DNA from: Spirochaetales bacterium
Lineage (GTDB): Bacteria; Spirochaetota; Spirochaetia; DSM-2461
Direction of reading: 5' to 3'
DNA length: 64,000 nt
Assembly (NCBI GenBank): GCA_028533045.1
Contig: JAQQAP010000037.1
Span: forward strand, 1-64,000
The position numbers and the translations under genes were made by a program. Below the pieces are notes generated by a model that worked only from the letters and a program-made list of their open reading frames with translations, had not been told where the DNA came from and did not search any database. Positions within the stretch are counted from its first letter, which is position 1, and every line of letters begins with the position of its first letter. Shown in pieces: positions 53,316-62,062 of the stretch.

Positions 53316-54708
53316 TTCCGGCGGAATATTGGATCAGAAACGAAAGTTCCTCGTGGTGGGTGATATTATGCTGGACCGGTATATTCGGGGCGATATTAAA
53401 AGGATCAGCCCCGAAGCGCCCGTTCCTGTCCTGTCCGTTTCGGAGAAAGAGGATAAGCCCGGCGGGGCGGGGAATGTGGCGTTGAATCTGGCCGGTTTAA
53501 ACGGCGAAGTGAACCTGATGGGCTTTGTGGGAGATGACGAGGCCGCTTTGGTTCTCGAAAAACGTTTGGGTGAAGCGGGAATTGTTCTGGAGCCGGTTAA
53601 ATGGGCCCGCCCCACCATTACCAAGACCCGTATTACCGCCGCCCGTCAACAGATTGTCCGCGTTGATGAGGAGCAAAAAGAACCTCCCCGGACGGAAGAG
53701 CTAAATGAGTTGAAGGAGAGGATTCTCGCCTGCGATTTTTCACGATACGACGGGGTTCTTATTTCCGATTATGACAAGGGAGTCTGTTCTCCCGAACTTT
53801 GTCAGGCTATTATCGAAAAGGCCCGGGACGCAAATCTTGTGACCGTGGTTGATCCCAAGGGTTCGGACTGGGAAAAGTACCGGAACGCCCCGCTTATTAC
53901 GCCCAATGTGAAGGAGCTGGGCGATGCCCTGGGAAGGGAGATTGACAACTCGAATGAAGCCGTTTCTACCGGTGCCGGGCATCTTATAGAAAAATTTCAT
54001 TTTGACCGAATGGTCGTTACCCGCAGTGAAAAGGGGATGACCCTGGCCGAAGGGAAGCGGATTGTCCACTTTCCCACTCAGGCCCGTGAAGTATACGATG
54101 TGTCCGGAGCGGGCGATACGGTGGCCGCCGGTCTTCTTCGTTTTCTGTGCGACGGGAACTCCTGTGAAGAGTCGGTTAGCTGGGCGAATCGCGCCGCCGG
54201 TATTGTGGTGGGCTTCCTGGGGACCCATTCCATCACGAAGGAACTCCTTTTGGAGGCCGACGGAGTTGATTCCGTTCAAAACTGGGAGATGGCCCGACAG
54301 GGAGGCGGTAAAATCGTCTTTACCAACGGCTGTTTTGACATTCTCCATCCCGGCCATATGGATTATCTGAAAAAGGCCAGGCAGTTGGGGGATTTTCTGG
54401 TGGTCGGACTGAATTCCGATGCCTCTGTGAAGCGTTTGAAAGGCGAAAGCCGTCCAGTAAATGATCAAAATACCCGCCAAATCATGTTGGAGTCCCTGGC
54501 CTTTGTGGATCAGGTAATCCTTTTTGAAGAAGATACCCCCTTTGGTCTCATTAAATCCCTCCGTCCCGATATTCTTGTGAAAGGGGGCGACTATGCCCCG
54601 GAAAATATCGTAGGCCGGGAATTCGCCGGAGAAACACTAACTATCCCCTTTGTGGAAGGTTTTTCCACCACCGGTCTTTTGGAAAGGATTGATAAGCTGA
54701 ATGGGTGA
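53308..54708 (+). CDS. hldE: Bifunctional heptose 7-phosphate kinase/heptose 1-phosphate adenylyltransferase
   Basis: A 466-residue fusion. Residues 1-320 are a PfkB/ribokinase-type kinase (KPGGAGNVALNLAGL, and YDVSGAGDTVAAGLL with the catalytic Asp). Residues 335-466 are a nucleotidyltransferase with FTNGCFDILHPGHMDYL (HxGH motif) and VVGLNSDASVKRLKG. It makes ADP-heptose for envelope glycans. I start at ATG 53308 because an earlier in-frame ATG lies deeper in gmhA and adds an unconserved leader. A separate HldD epimerase is not found in the window. Confidence 0.93.
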   Translation: MLDSGGILDQKRKFLVVGDIMLDRYIRGDIKRISPEAPVPVLSVSEKEDKPGGAGNVALNLAGLNGEVNLMGFVGDDEAALVLEKRLGEAGIVLEPVKWARPTITKTRITAARQQIVRVDEEQKEPPRTEELNELKERILACDFSRYDGVLISDYDKGVCSPELCQAIIEKARDANLVTVVDPKGSDWEKYRNAPLITPNVKELGDALGREIDNSNEAVSTGAGHLIEKFHFDRMVVTRSEKGMTLAEGKRIVHFPTQAREVYDVSGAGDTVAAGLLRFLCDGNSCEESVSWANRAAGIVVGFLGTHSITKELLLEADGVDSVQNWEMARQGGGKIVFTNGCFDILHPGHMDYLKKARQLGDFLVVGLNSDASVKRLKGESRPVNDQNTRQIMLESLAFVDQVILFEEDTPFGLIKSLRPDILVKGGDYAPENIVGREFAGETLTIPFVEGFSTTGLLERIDKLNG

Positions 54709-55792
54709 TCGGGGAAATGTTCTTCTCCGTTGGGCCGATCGGTACCTGGGGATCCCTCTGGTGTGGGCCTGCGGATTGGGTGTTCGGAAAAAGCCTGTCC
54801 CGGAGAAGCCGGAACGAATAGGTATTCTCGCAACCGCCGCTATTGGTGACAGCCTTTTGCTCTCCCCCGTTCTAAAGGACTTGCAGAAAGCCCTTCCACA
54901 GTCGGAAATAGTTCTATTTTGTGGGAATTCGATCAAAGGTATTATGGGGATGACTCTGGAAGGGTTCAAGCTTGTTATTATTCCCGTAAAGAATCCCTTC
55001 AAAGCGGCCCGGATCATTCGCCGGGAGAAATTCGACCTCTTCATTGATTGCGGACCCTGGCCCCGACTGAACAGTCTGCTGGCTTTTTTCTCCCATAGCA
55101 GCTGTAGAATCGGTTTTAATTCTATTAAGCAGTACCGGCACTATGTTTATCATATTCCCGTAGACCATCGTAACGACTGTCATGAGCTGGAGAATCTTCG
55201 AAGGCTTATAGCCCCTTTAGGGATTAAATCAGCCTCTCTCCCTGTTCTTGGGCAAGCGGAACCTTCCGTTGTGGACGCCTATGCGGTGGTTCATATGTTT
55301 CCCAGCGGCTATAAAGCTTCCTTTAAGGAGTGGAGCGATGATCGTTGGATTAGGCTGATTGACGGCTTAACAAAGGAAAATATCCCTGTCTTCATAACGG
55401 GCGGGCCTGCCGATGGCGGGGCGGCTGAACGGATTATTTCCCAATGCCGGGACAAGGGGCTCATCCGTAACGGCGCAGGAAAATACAGTCTTAAGGAAAC
55501 GGGGGAGTATCTTCGTAAGGCGACCCTGGTCGTTAGCGTGAATACGGGGATTATGCATATGGCCGCCGCCTACGGGCAGGCTTTGATTGCTCTCCACGGG
55601 CCTACTTCCGTCCTGCGTTGGGGGCCGGTTTCTGGTGATGCTATTAACTTCTGTGCCACCACTACAAGCGCCGGTTGCCTGCATCTGGGGTTTGAATATG
55701 ATAAGAGAGATCCCCGTTCTCTCGATACCATCGACCCGGATGAAGTTCTTAAAGCCGCCCTGGAGCTATGGGCGCAAAGGAGATTTCCGTGA
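54701..55792 (+). CDS. GT9-family glycosyltransferase, heptosyltransferase-like
   Basis: A 363-residue GT-B enzyme. The N-terminal block RIGILATAAIGDSLLLSPVLKDL and the C-terminal VVSVNTGIMHMAAAYGQALIALHGPT are the ADP-heptose:LPS heptosyltransferase signatures. The location right after hldE supports ADP-heptose as donor; the acceptor is unknown. AAGGA precedes the ATG, which overlaps hldE by eight bases; the stop overlaps the barrel gene start (GTGA). Confidence 0.88.
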   Translation: MGDRGNVLLRWADRYLGIPLVWACGLGVRKKPVPEKPERIGILATAAIGDSLLLSPVLKDLQKALPQSEIVLFCGNSIKGIMGMTLEGFKLVIIPVKNPFKAARIIRREKFDLFIDCGPWPRLNSLLAFFSHSSCRIGFNSIKQYRHYVYHIPVDHRNDCHELENLRRLIAPLGIKSASLPVLGQAEPSVVDAYAVVHMFPSGYKASFKEWSDDRWIRLIDGLTKENIPVFITGGPADGGAAERIISQCRDKGLIRNGAGKYSLKETGEYLRKATLVVSVNTGIMHMAAAYGQALIALHGPTSVLRWGPVSGDAINFCATTTSAGCLHLGFEYDKRDPRSLDTIDPDEVLKAALELWAQRRFP

Positions 55793-57483
55793 AAAAAATC
55801 AGTCTAGTACTCATCTTTTTAGCTTTGATTCTGTCTCAGGGGGCAGCTCTCGATATTAATGATCCTTCGGACAATCTTTACCGGGACCTGGAATACTGGC
55901 AGGAGTTGGGCTTCTACCGCCACCTTCCCGAAGTCCGCCCCTATTCGGCCCAGCTGATATTATCCCTTCTGGAACGGGTCATGATTAAGGATCACAGCGT
56001 TCAAAGGCAGCTGGCTCTTTCCTATTACGAGCAGATTAATCGGGGGCTTCGTTTGGACGGGGAACTGGAATTAACCAGTGGTGCCGGCCGGGAAGGGATC
56101 GCAGAAACGACCGGTTCGGCCAACTTTATGATTCGCGGAATGATTGACGAGAAGGTTTCCGTTTGGGGTGAAGTGAGTGCTAACGGAATTGTGGAGCAGG
56201 AAGAGGTGGACTACTATATGTACGACCCTTCGGTTCCCTATGGTGACCGGTCGGAGAGCAATGTGGTGGACGATATTTCCGAAGTGGGCGGCGTGGCGCT
56301 TTTGCAGGCCAGTACGGGGATGTTTTCATACGGAACGGAAAATCTTTATGCCAATATAGGGGTGAGCCGCAGTTCCTTTGGGCCCTACTGGGGAGACAGT
56401 GTGGTTATCAGCAGCGAAGCCAGCTCCCAGGGGCATATGGAACTTACCTGGCGGAAGGACCACTTCTCCTATACCATGCTTCTTTTGGAGCTGGTGGGGA
56501 CCGATTACTATGGGGAGGGTAGTTTTTCCGAGAAGTATATGGCTCTTCACTCCTATAACTGGGCTCCTTTTGATTGGCTTGATGTGGGTTTTTTTGAGTC
56601 CGTGGTGTGGGGGGAACGGCTTGAGCCGCTCTATCTGATGCCCTTCACCTATTTCTTCTATAATCAGGGGATGGCCGGTTTCGACGATAACTCTCTTATG
56701 GGGCTTAAATACCGAATTCTCACGGAAAATCGAGTGGAATTTAACGGTATTCTCTATGTGGACGACATTGGATTTAATGAGCTGATTGAGGCTGACTTTG
56801 ACACGAAAATCAAAATAGCCTTTGAAACGGGCGCTTCCTGGACGCCTGCTCGCAGCTGGCTCGATAAAATTAATCTGGATTATACCGCCGTATTTCCCTA
56901 TATGTATACCCATGGCTTGCAGAGTGACTATGAGGATGGCTATGAGGCAGGTGATACTGATGGAGATGGTGACGTTGACTATGACGATCTTTACGACATG
57001 AATTGCACAAATTACTCCCATAACGGGGAAAATCTGGGGGTGACACTGAGCCCCAACTCGGACAGAATCAGCTTGAGTACCCGGTGGAGAGCGACACCAA
57101 AGACCCAGTTTATCTTTAGGAGTAACTGGATACGCCATGGCAACGCGTCCTCGGAAAATGTAGATGGTGATTACGATACCACCGACGGTTCTCTCTGGGA
57201 TAACGGTTTTTCCCTTTCCGGATGGCCCGATTTTGCCTCGGAATTTGAATTTTTGACCCAGGATGTTTTGGAAAAGGTCCTGCAGTTTGGTGTGGATATG
57301 GAGACTTCCGTTGCTCTGCCCTTTCATGTGCGGGAGGACCAAGTGGCCCTGGATGTGGGGATGGGATATACCTTTGAGCGCATCTGGAATTCCGGAAGGA
57401 ACAGTTCCAACGGCTACTCCCCGGAAGAGGGGGATGACGAGTTGAATCACTATTTCTATCTGAATACCAAATTGGCCTATTAG
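55789..57483 (+). CDS. Wzi-like capsule-assembly outer-membrane barrel, paralogue 1
   Basis: A 564-residue exported protein. The signal peptide KKISLVLIFLALILSQGAA is followed by an N-terminal helical region (DPSDNLYRDLEYWQELGFYRHLP and RPYSAQLILSLLERVM) and then about 18 beta strands ending in Tyr (NTKLAY), as in Wzi, which anchors capsule in the outer membrane. A calcium-binding dockerin-like loop is inserted at about residues 386-405 (DTDGDGDVDYDDLYDM). The GTG at 55789 has AAAGGAG six bases upstream. A close paralogue lies inverted at 59155-60870. Confidence 0.75.
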   Translation: MKKISLVLIFLALILSQGAALDINDPSDNLYRDLEYWQELGFYRHLPEVRPYSAQLILSLLERVMIKDHSVQRQLALSYYEQINRGLRLDGELELTSGAGREGIAETTGSANFMIRGMIDEKVSVWGEVSANGIVEQEEVDYYMYDPSVPYGDRSESNVVDDISEVGGVALLQASTGMFSYGTENLYANIGVSRSSFGPYWGDSVVISSEASSQGHMELTWRKDHFSYTMLLLELVGTDYYGEGSFSEKYMALHSYNWAPFDWLDVGFFESVVWGERLEPLYLMPFTYFFYNQGMAGFDDNSLMGLKYRILTENRVEFNGILYVDDIGFNELIEADFDTKIKIAFETGASWTPARSWLDKINLDYTAVFPYMYTHGLQSDYEDGYEAGDTDGDGDVDYDDLYDMNCTNYSHNGENLGVTLSPNSDRISLSTRWRATPKTQFIFRSNWIRHGNASSENVDGDYDTTDGSLWDNGFSLSGWPDFASEFEFLTQDVLEKVLQFGVDMETSVALPFHVREDQVALDVGMGYTFERIWNSGRNSSNGYSPEEGDDELNHYFYLNTKLAY

Positions 57484-57507
57484 CAGGAAACTGGGAAAAT
57501 AAAATAG

Positions 57508-57536
57508 TTTTAAATAGGGTTAAAAGCTGATATACT
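57508..57536 (+). promoter_or_regulatory. Promoter of the sugar-phosphate transferase gene, predicted leaderless
   Basis: A weak TTTTAA (57508-57513) and a good TATACT (57531-57536) are 17 bases apart. The ATG at 57543 follows after six bases; there is no Shine-Dalgarno sequence. Confidence 0.45.
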
Positions 57537-57542
57537 ATTATT

Positions 57543-58922
57543 ATGGATACGGGTGAATCTAAAAAACTAGTGTATACCTTAAGGTTGACCGTTGATTCGC
57601 TCATGGTTTTGGCGGCCTGGTTCGGATCGACTCTCATTCGCTTTAGACTGATTGAGAAGATGGACTATAGCGAACAACTAGAGGACATTCTCTTTGCCGT
57701 TCCTATTCTGCTTCTGCTCAATTTCTACTTTTTCCATTCCAATAATCTCTATTCCCTTAACCGCTATACCCAGTGGACCAAAGAGATGTATACGGTCATT
57801 AAGTCGGCGATTCAGTCCTTTATGGGAAGCGTTCTGGCCTTTTTCTTTATCCGTTATCATCTTTTTTCCCGTATTTCCATGATCATCTTCCTGGTAATGC
57901 TGGTTTTCTTCTTAACAATGGGCAGGGTTCTTCTTCATAACTGGTTACGAAAGCTGCGTATTAAAGGGTTTAATAAAACCACCGTACTTCTCGTAGGGCG
58001 AGGGGATGAAATGGATGCCTACCTGGAACTGATTAAGAAACAGCCTTCATTAGGCATTGAGCCTATTGCCTGGTATGATCCTCCCATTCACCGCCCCGAA
58101 GAGATTCCTCTTGTGGAAGGGGAATTGAAGGATTTTCTCAAGACACACCACGTGGATAATCTTGTAGTTTGTGCAGGACGGGAGAACACCGTTCCCCGTT
58201 CGGAGTATCAGGATGAAATCTATAATCTTCTCATACCGGTCATCATACTCTCCGATCAGCAATACAACTTCCTTAACGCCTATGTGGACAATCTGAACCA
58301 GTTGACTCTCTTTCATCAGAATCGGACCCATTTTGATTTGACCGACCGGTTATTTAAGCGGTGCATTGACTTTGTAGGCGCTGTGGCCGGGTTTATTGTC
58401 TTTTCGCCGGCTTTTTTACTATGTCCTCTCATTATAAAGCTAACTTCAAAAGGGCCCGTTATATACAAACAAACCCGTATGACCCGGGACGGGGAGCTTT
58501 TTACCATGTATAAATTCCGTTCCATGCCGGTTAACGCAGAAGAAGAAACCGGAGCCGTTTGGGTTACCCGGGGAGATGAACGGGCCACCTGGTTTGGGAA
58601 AATTATGCGCCATTCCAGCATCGATGAATTGCCTCAATTGTGGAATATCATCAAGGGAGAGATGAGCCTTGTCGGTCCCCGGCCGGAGCGTCCCGAACTG
58701 ATTGAAGAATTTAAGGAAGAAGTACCCGGATATATGCTGCGCCATAAGGTAAAGGGCGGATTAACCGGATGGGCCCAGGTGAACGGTTGGCGGGGCGATA
58801 CGAGCCTTTACAAAAGGGTGGAGTATGATATTCGTTATATCAATGACTGGTCGATCTGGCTGGATTTCAAGATTATATTTTTGACTCTTTTTCGGGGCTT
58901 CATCCACGAAAATGCCTATTAA
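57543..58922 (+). CDS. Polyprenyl-phosphate hexose-1-phosphate transferase (WbaP/WcaJ type)
   Basis: A 459-residue initiating transferase of exopolysaccharide or O-antigen synthesis. About four N-terminal transmembrane helices (15-130) precede a Rossmann-like domain (VLLVGRGDEMDAYLEL), then one more helix (about 275-300) and the catalytic sugar-transferase domain: RTHFDLTDRLFKRCIDF, then IYKQTRMTRDGELFTMYKFRSM, the catalytic DE in HSSIDELPQLWNIIKGEMSLVGPRPE, and GLTGWAQVNGWRG. It transfers hexose-1-phosphate to undecaprenyl phosphate at the inner membrane. The sugar is not predictable. Confidence 0.92.
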   Translation: MDTGESKKLVYTLRLTVDSLMVLAAWFGSTLIRFRLIEKMDYSEQLEDILFAVPILLLLNFYFFHSNNLYSLNRYTQWTKEMYTVIKSAIQSFMGSVLAFFFIRYHLFSRISMIIFLVMLVFFLTMGRVLLHNWLRKLRIKGFNKTTVLLVGRGDEMDAYLELIKKQPSLGIEPIAWYDPPIHRPEEIPLVEGELKDFLKTHHVDNLVVCAGRENTVPRSEYQDEIYNLLIPVIILSDQQYNFLNAYVDNLNQLTLFHQNRTHFDLTDRLFKRCIDFVGAVAGFIVFSPAFLLCPLIIKLTSKGPVIYKQTRMTRDGELFTMYKFRSMPVNAEEETGAVWVTRGDERATWFGKIMRHSSIDELPQLWNIIKGEMSLVGPRPERPELIEEFKEEVPGYMLRHKVKGGLTGWAQVNGWRGDTSLYKRVEYDIRYINDWSIWLDFKIIFLTLFRGFIHENAY

Positions 58923-58982
58923 AACGGCATCTAATCCGCTATCCGTCGTTAGGGAAAGATCTGCTCGTTTTAATCAATTTTA

Positions 58983-59148
58983 TAGTGTTCCTAATCCTTG
59001 AGCTTTTCCTAAAATTGTGGGATTTCACAAATATGTTTGCACGATTTTTCCACTTCCCTCCCTCATAATCCCCCATAAGTATGGAGGATTAGAAGGATAT
59101 AGTGTTTCAAACTCTTTGGAGTAAATAGCTCAAGGATTGGGAACATTA
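58983..59148. mobile_element. MITE-like element with IS1-like terminal inverted repeats
   Basis: A 166-base non-coding element. Its ends are inverted repeats of 22 bases: 58983-59004 reads the complement of 59127-59148 with two mismatches. The right end is identical to the repeat at the end of the IS1-like element (745-766). An internal hairpin (TAATCC-C-CCAT, loop AAGT, ATGG-A-GGATTA; 59066-59091) pairs with one mismatch. No clear target duplication is visible. The surrounding gap 58923-59154 has no other feature I can see. Confidence 0.7.
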
Positions 59149-59154
59149 CCTTTT

Positions 59155-60870
59155 TTAGAAGAAGAAGCGCATGGTGAGGGAGAGGTACTGGTTTACTTCG
59201 TCGTCTCCTTCTTCCGGGGCGTAGCCGTTGGAGCTGTTCCGTCCGGAGTTCCAGATCATTTCGAAGGTGTATCCCACGGTCATTTCCATGCCGTAGTAGC
59301 GTTCTATGTCCTGGAAGGGCATGTCTACGGTGGTATTGAATTCCAAGCCGAACTGGAGGACTTTTTCCAGTACGTCCTGGGTCAGGAAGGGGAGGGAGTC
59401 CTGGAAGTAAAGTTCGCCGTAGTCATCGATTCCGTTGTCGAAGATGGAGCCGTCCGTTTCGACTTCATCGGCAGGATTATCATAATCAATTCCATCTGAA
59501 GCATTGCCATGGCGGATCCAGTTTCCGAACAGCTTTAGTTCAGACGCATCATTCACACGGTAGTAACCGGTCAGGTTAATTCTGTCCGAGTTGGGGCTAA
59601 GGGTTGTTCCCAGATTGGCCCCGTTGTGAGTGTAGTTATCAGCGTTAAAATCGTTAGCATCGTATGTCGAGTGCCAATCGTAGTGGGTGTACATATAGGG
59701 CATGACTGCAGTGTAATCCATGCTGAGTCTTCTGAGCCAGCTAAGACCGGGAGACCAAGATAAACCTGTCTCCAGAGCCATCTTCATTTTTGTATCAAAG
59801 TTGAATTTGACCATTTCATTGAAATTCACATCATCAACATAGACGATACCGTTGAATTCAATGTTTTCCGGTAACTTGGTGGTGACTTCAAGTCCCATGA
59901 GGGAGTTGTCCGCGAAGCCCGAGTATCCCTGGGAGTAGAACAGGTAACTAAAAGGAAGGAGATAAACCGGTTCAAATCGTTCACCATAGACGACCGATTC
60001 AAAGAAACCTACATCAAGCCATTTATAGGGAGCCCAGGAGTAGGAGTGAAGTACAAGGAACTTATTATACGTATCGTCATCGTCATCTTCGTCATTTGTG
60101 TCATCATCATCATAAGACTCGCCATCGATTTCCCCATAATGCTCTTCACCGGTATTATCCGTCCCAATAAGAGAAAGCATGAGCATGGAGTAGGTAAAGT
60201 ACTCATCGAGCCAGGTCAATTCAAAGTGGCCCTGCTGGTAGGCTTCGTCGCTAATAACGACTCCGTCTTCCTGGAAGGGGCCAAAGGAACTGCGGTAAAA
60301 ACCCATATTGGTATAGAGCTTGTCCGTACCATAGGAGAGCATGCTTGAGGTTCCCCCCATGAGGTCAATCCCCATAAAGCTTCCCGCATCTTCCTTGGTG
60401 TTCACAACATATCTTTCCCCGTAGGGAACATCGTCATCGTACATATAATAGTCGACATCTTCATTGAAAAGTACACCGTTGGCGTTGACCTCTCCCCAAA
60501 TGGAAAGTTTGTCACCCAGCATTCCACGGATATCAAGAATGAGGCTTCCCGTGGTATCGCCGATGCCGTCGTTACCGTAATAGGTGGACCCCTGTGCGCT
60601 TATTTCCGCCCTAAAACCCTGGTTTATCTCGTCATAGTAGGTTTTAGCCAGGCGGGCGTCATCGGCAGTTCCCTTTTCCATAACCTGATCGAGTAGAACA
60701 AGAATGAGCTGGGCCGAATAGGGCCGGATATCGGGAAGTTGTTTAAAATATCCCTGTTCATCCCAGAATTCGATATCGCGATAGATCATGTCCGAAGGAT
60801 CGATGATGTCCAGAGAGAAGGCCGAAAGGGATAACAGCATTCCCAAGCCAACTATAAAACTTTTTTTCAT
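59155..60870 (-). CDS. Wzi-like capsule-assembly outer-membrane barrel, paralogue 2
   Basis: A 571-residue exported protein homologous over its length to the barrel at 55789-57483. The signal peptide (KKSFIVGLGMLLSLSAFS) and the N-terminal DPSDMIYRDIEFWDEQGYF plus RPYSAQLILVLLDQVM match the paralogue, as does the C-terminal GRNSSNGYAPEEGDDEVNQY; it ends in Phe. A stretch at about residues 245-270 (60067-60130) is almost pure Asp/Glu/Thr and is absent from paralogue 1. It is coupled to the WecA-like gene by ATGA overlap. Confidence 0.75.
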   Translation of the reverse strand: MKKSFIVGLGMLLSLSAFSLDIIDPSDMIYRDIEFWDEQGYFKQLPDIRPYSAQLILVLLDQVMEKGTADDARLAKTYYDEINQGFRAEISAQGSTYYGNDGIGDTTGSLILDIRGMLGDKLSIWGEVNANGVLFNEDVDYYMYDDDVPYGERYVVNTKEDAGSFMGIDLMGGTSSMLSYGTDKLYTNMGFYRSSFGPFQEDGVVISDEAYQQGHFELTWLDEYFTYSMLMLSLIGTDNTGEEHYGEIDGESYDDDDTNDEDDDDDTYNKFLVLHSYSWAPYKWLDVGFFESVVYGERFEPVYLLPFSYLFYSQGYSGFADNSLMGLEVTTKLPENIEFNGIVYVDDVNFNEMVKFNFDTKMKMALETGLSWSPGLSWLRRLSMDYTAVMPYMYTHYDWHSTYDANDFNADNYTHNGANLGTTLSPNSDRINLTGYYRVNDASELKLFGNWIRHGNASDGIDYDNPADEVETDGSIFDNGIDDYGELYFQDSLPFLTQDVLEKVLQFGLEFNTTVDMPFQDIERYYGMEMTVGYTFEMIWNSGRNSSNGYAPEEGDDEVNQYLSLTMRFFF

Positions 60871-61955
60871 GTATTTTTCCTTTTCTTAACTCCAAATTTA
60901 TTCAAATAATGAAGCATAATAAAAAACAATATTCCTATAGCCCAGTTAATAAATATAAGTATTAGACCTTTACGGGCGGACAAGTAGTAGGTTAATACCG
61001 AACAGAGGCCAAAGAAGAAAGAGAACAGGCAGACAAGGGAAAGAATGCGTCTCTCGTCAAAACCCATTCTTAGTAGTTTATGGTGCATATGGGAGCGATC
61101 CGGCTCAAAGAAGGGCACCCTGTCCCGTCCCCGGCGGATAATGGCGGCAATAACATCAATAATAGGAATAACAAGCATGGTTATTGGTAATACGAGAGAC
61201 CCGCCCGAATCCGGTTCTGCTGCCAAGGGAATTACGGCAAGAAAGAATCCCAGAAACATAGAGCCCGAATCTCCCATAAATATCTGTGCCGGCGGATAGT
61301 TATACATAAGAAAACCCATGATACTTCCCAGAAGGGCAAAACAAAAAATGGAAAGGAGATAATTGGACTGGAGCATAAAAACCAGTCCATAGGTCAAACA
61401 GGCCAGTCCGGAAATAGTACCGGAAAGACCGTCCATCCCGTCAATCATATTTAAGGCATTAACAATAGCTACAATCCAGAACACCGTAATCGGCCAGGCC
61501 CAAATACCCAACTCAACCTTATACCAAATGAAGGGAACCATGAAAAAATTGATTTTGGCTCCCCCGGCGCAGGCCAGAAGGGCCGCAATAATCTGGAAGG
61601 CCAGTTTTTTCTTGGCCGAGATGCTCTTAAAATCATCGATAAGGCCCACCACGAAAATAAGGAGCCCACCGGATACAAGAATCATATTGGGAATCATGTA
61701 TTTAAAGGGAGAAATATTTTTACCCATAATGCGGCTGGCCAAAAAAGGAGCGACAATTGCCGAGATAGCAAGGGAGCTGACTATGGCAATACCACCCAAG
61801 CGGGGAATAAGACCGGTATGGATTTTCCTATCCTCCGGCGGATCGAACCAATGAAATCTATGGGCCGTGGCAATGATTTTGGGGAGAAGAAAATGGCTAG
61901 TAGCAAAAGAGAAGGCAACGGAGAGAACCGTTAACAGTAATCGTATATCATCCAT
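60867..61955 (-). CDS. WecA/TagO-family undecaprenyl-phosphate glycosyl-1-phosphate transferase
   Basis: A 362-residue polytopic inner-membrane enzyme with about ten helices. Family motifs are GLIDDFKSI (Asp-Asp), NALNMIDGMDGLSG, MGDSGSMFLGF and the His motif DRSHMHHKLL, which favours the WecA/TagO group over MraY. It loads a N-acetylhexosamine-1-phosphate or similar onto undecaprenyl phosphate. It is a second initiating transferase beside the WbaP-type enzyme, so two lipid-linked glycans may be built here. AAGGA precedes the ATG within an AT-rich divergent promoter region. Confidence 0.9.
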   Translation of the reverse strand: MDDIRLLLTVLSVAFSFATSHFLLPKIIATAHRFHWFDPPEDRKIHTGLIPRLGGIAIVSSLAISAIVAPFLASRIMGKNISPFKYMIPNMILVSGGLLIFVVGLIDDFKSISAKKKLAFQIIAALLACAGGAKINFFMVPFIWYKVELGIWAWPITVFWIVAIVNALNMIDGMDGLSGTISGLACLTYGLVFMLQSNYLLSIFCFALLGSIMGFLMYNYPPAQIFMGDSGSMFLGFFLAVIPLAAEPDSGGSLVLPITMLVIPIIDVIAAIIRRGRDRVPFFEPDRSHMHHKLLRMGFDERRILSLVCLFSFFFGLCSVLTYYLSARKGLILIFINWAIGILFFIMLHYLNKFGVKKRKNT

Positions 61956-62062
61956 GGGTAATCCTTATAATATTATTATAGTATATTTGAAACAAAAAAT
62001 TAAGCACAAAACGGCACTATTATATTGTGAAATAGTTGAAAACAACATAAACAGGGGATAAA

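Noticed and set aside
56326..57450. A 374-codon minus-strand frame opposite the Wzi-like barrel
   Set aside because: The sense barrel has a signal peptide, paralogue and aromatic C-terminus; the antisense frame has none.
58923..59155. The inverted repeats as a simple bidirectional terminator
   Set aside because: The arms are 122 bases apart, lack T-runs and match the end of an IS element, so a mobile element explains them better.
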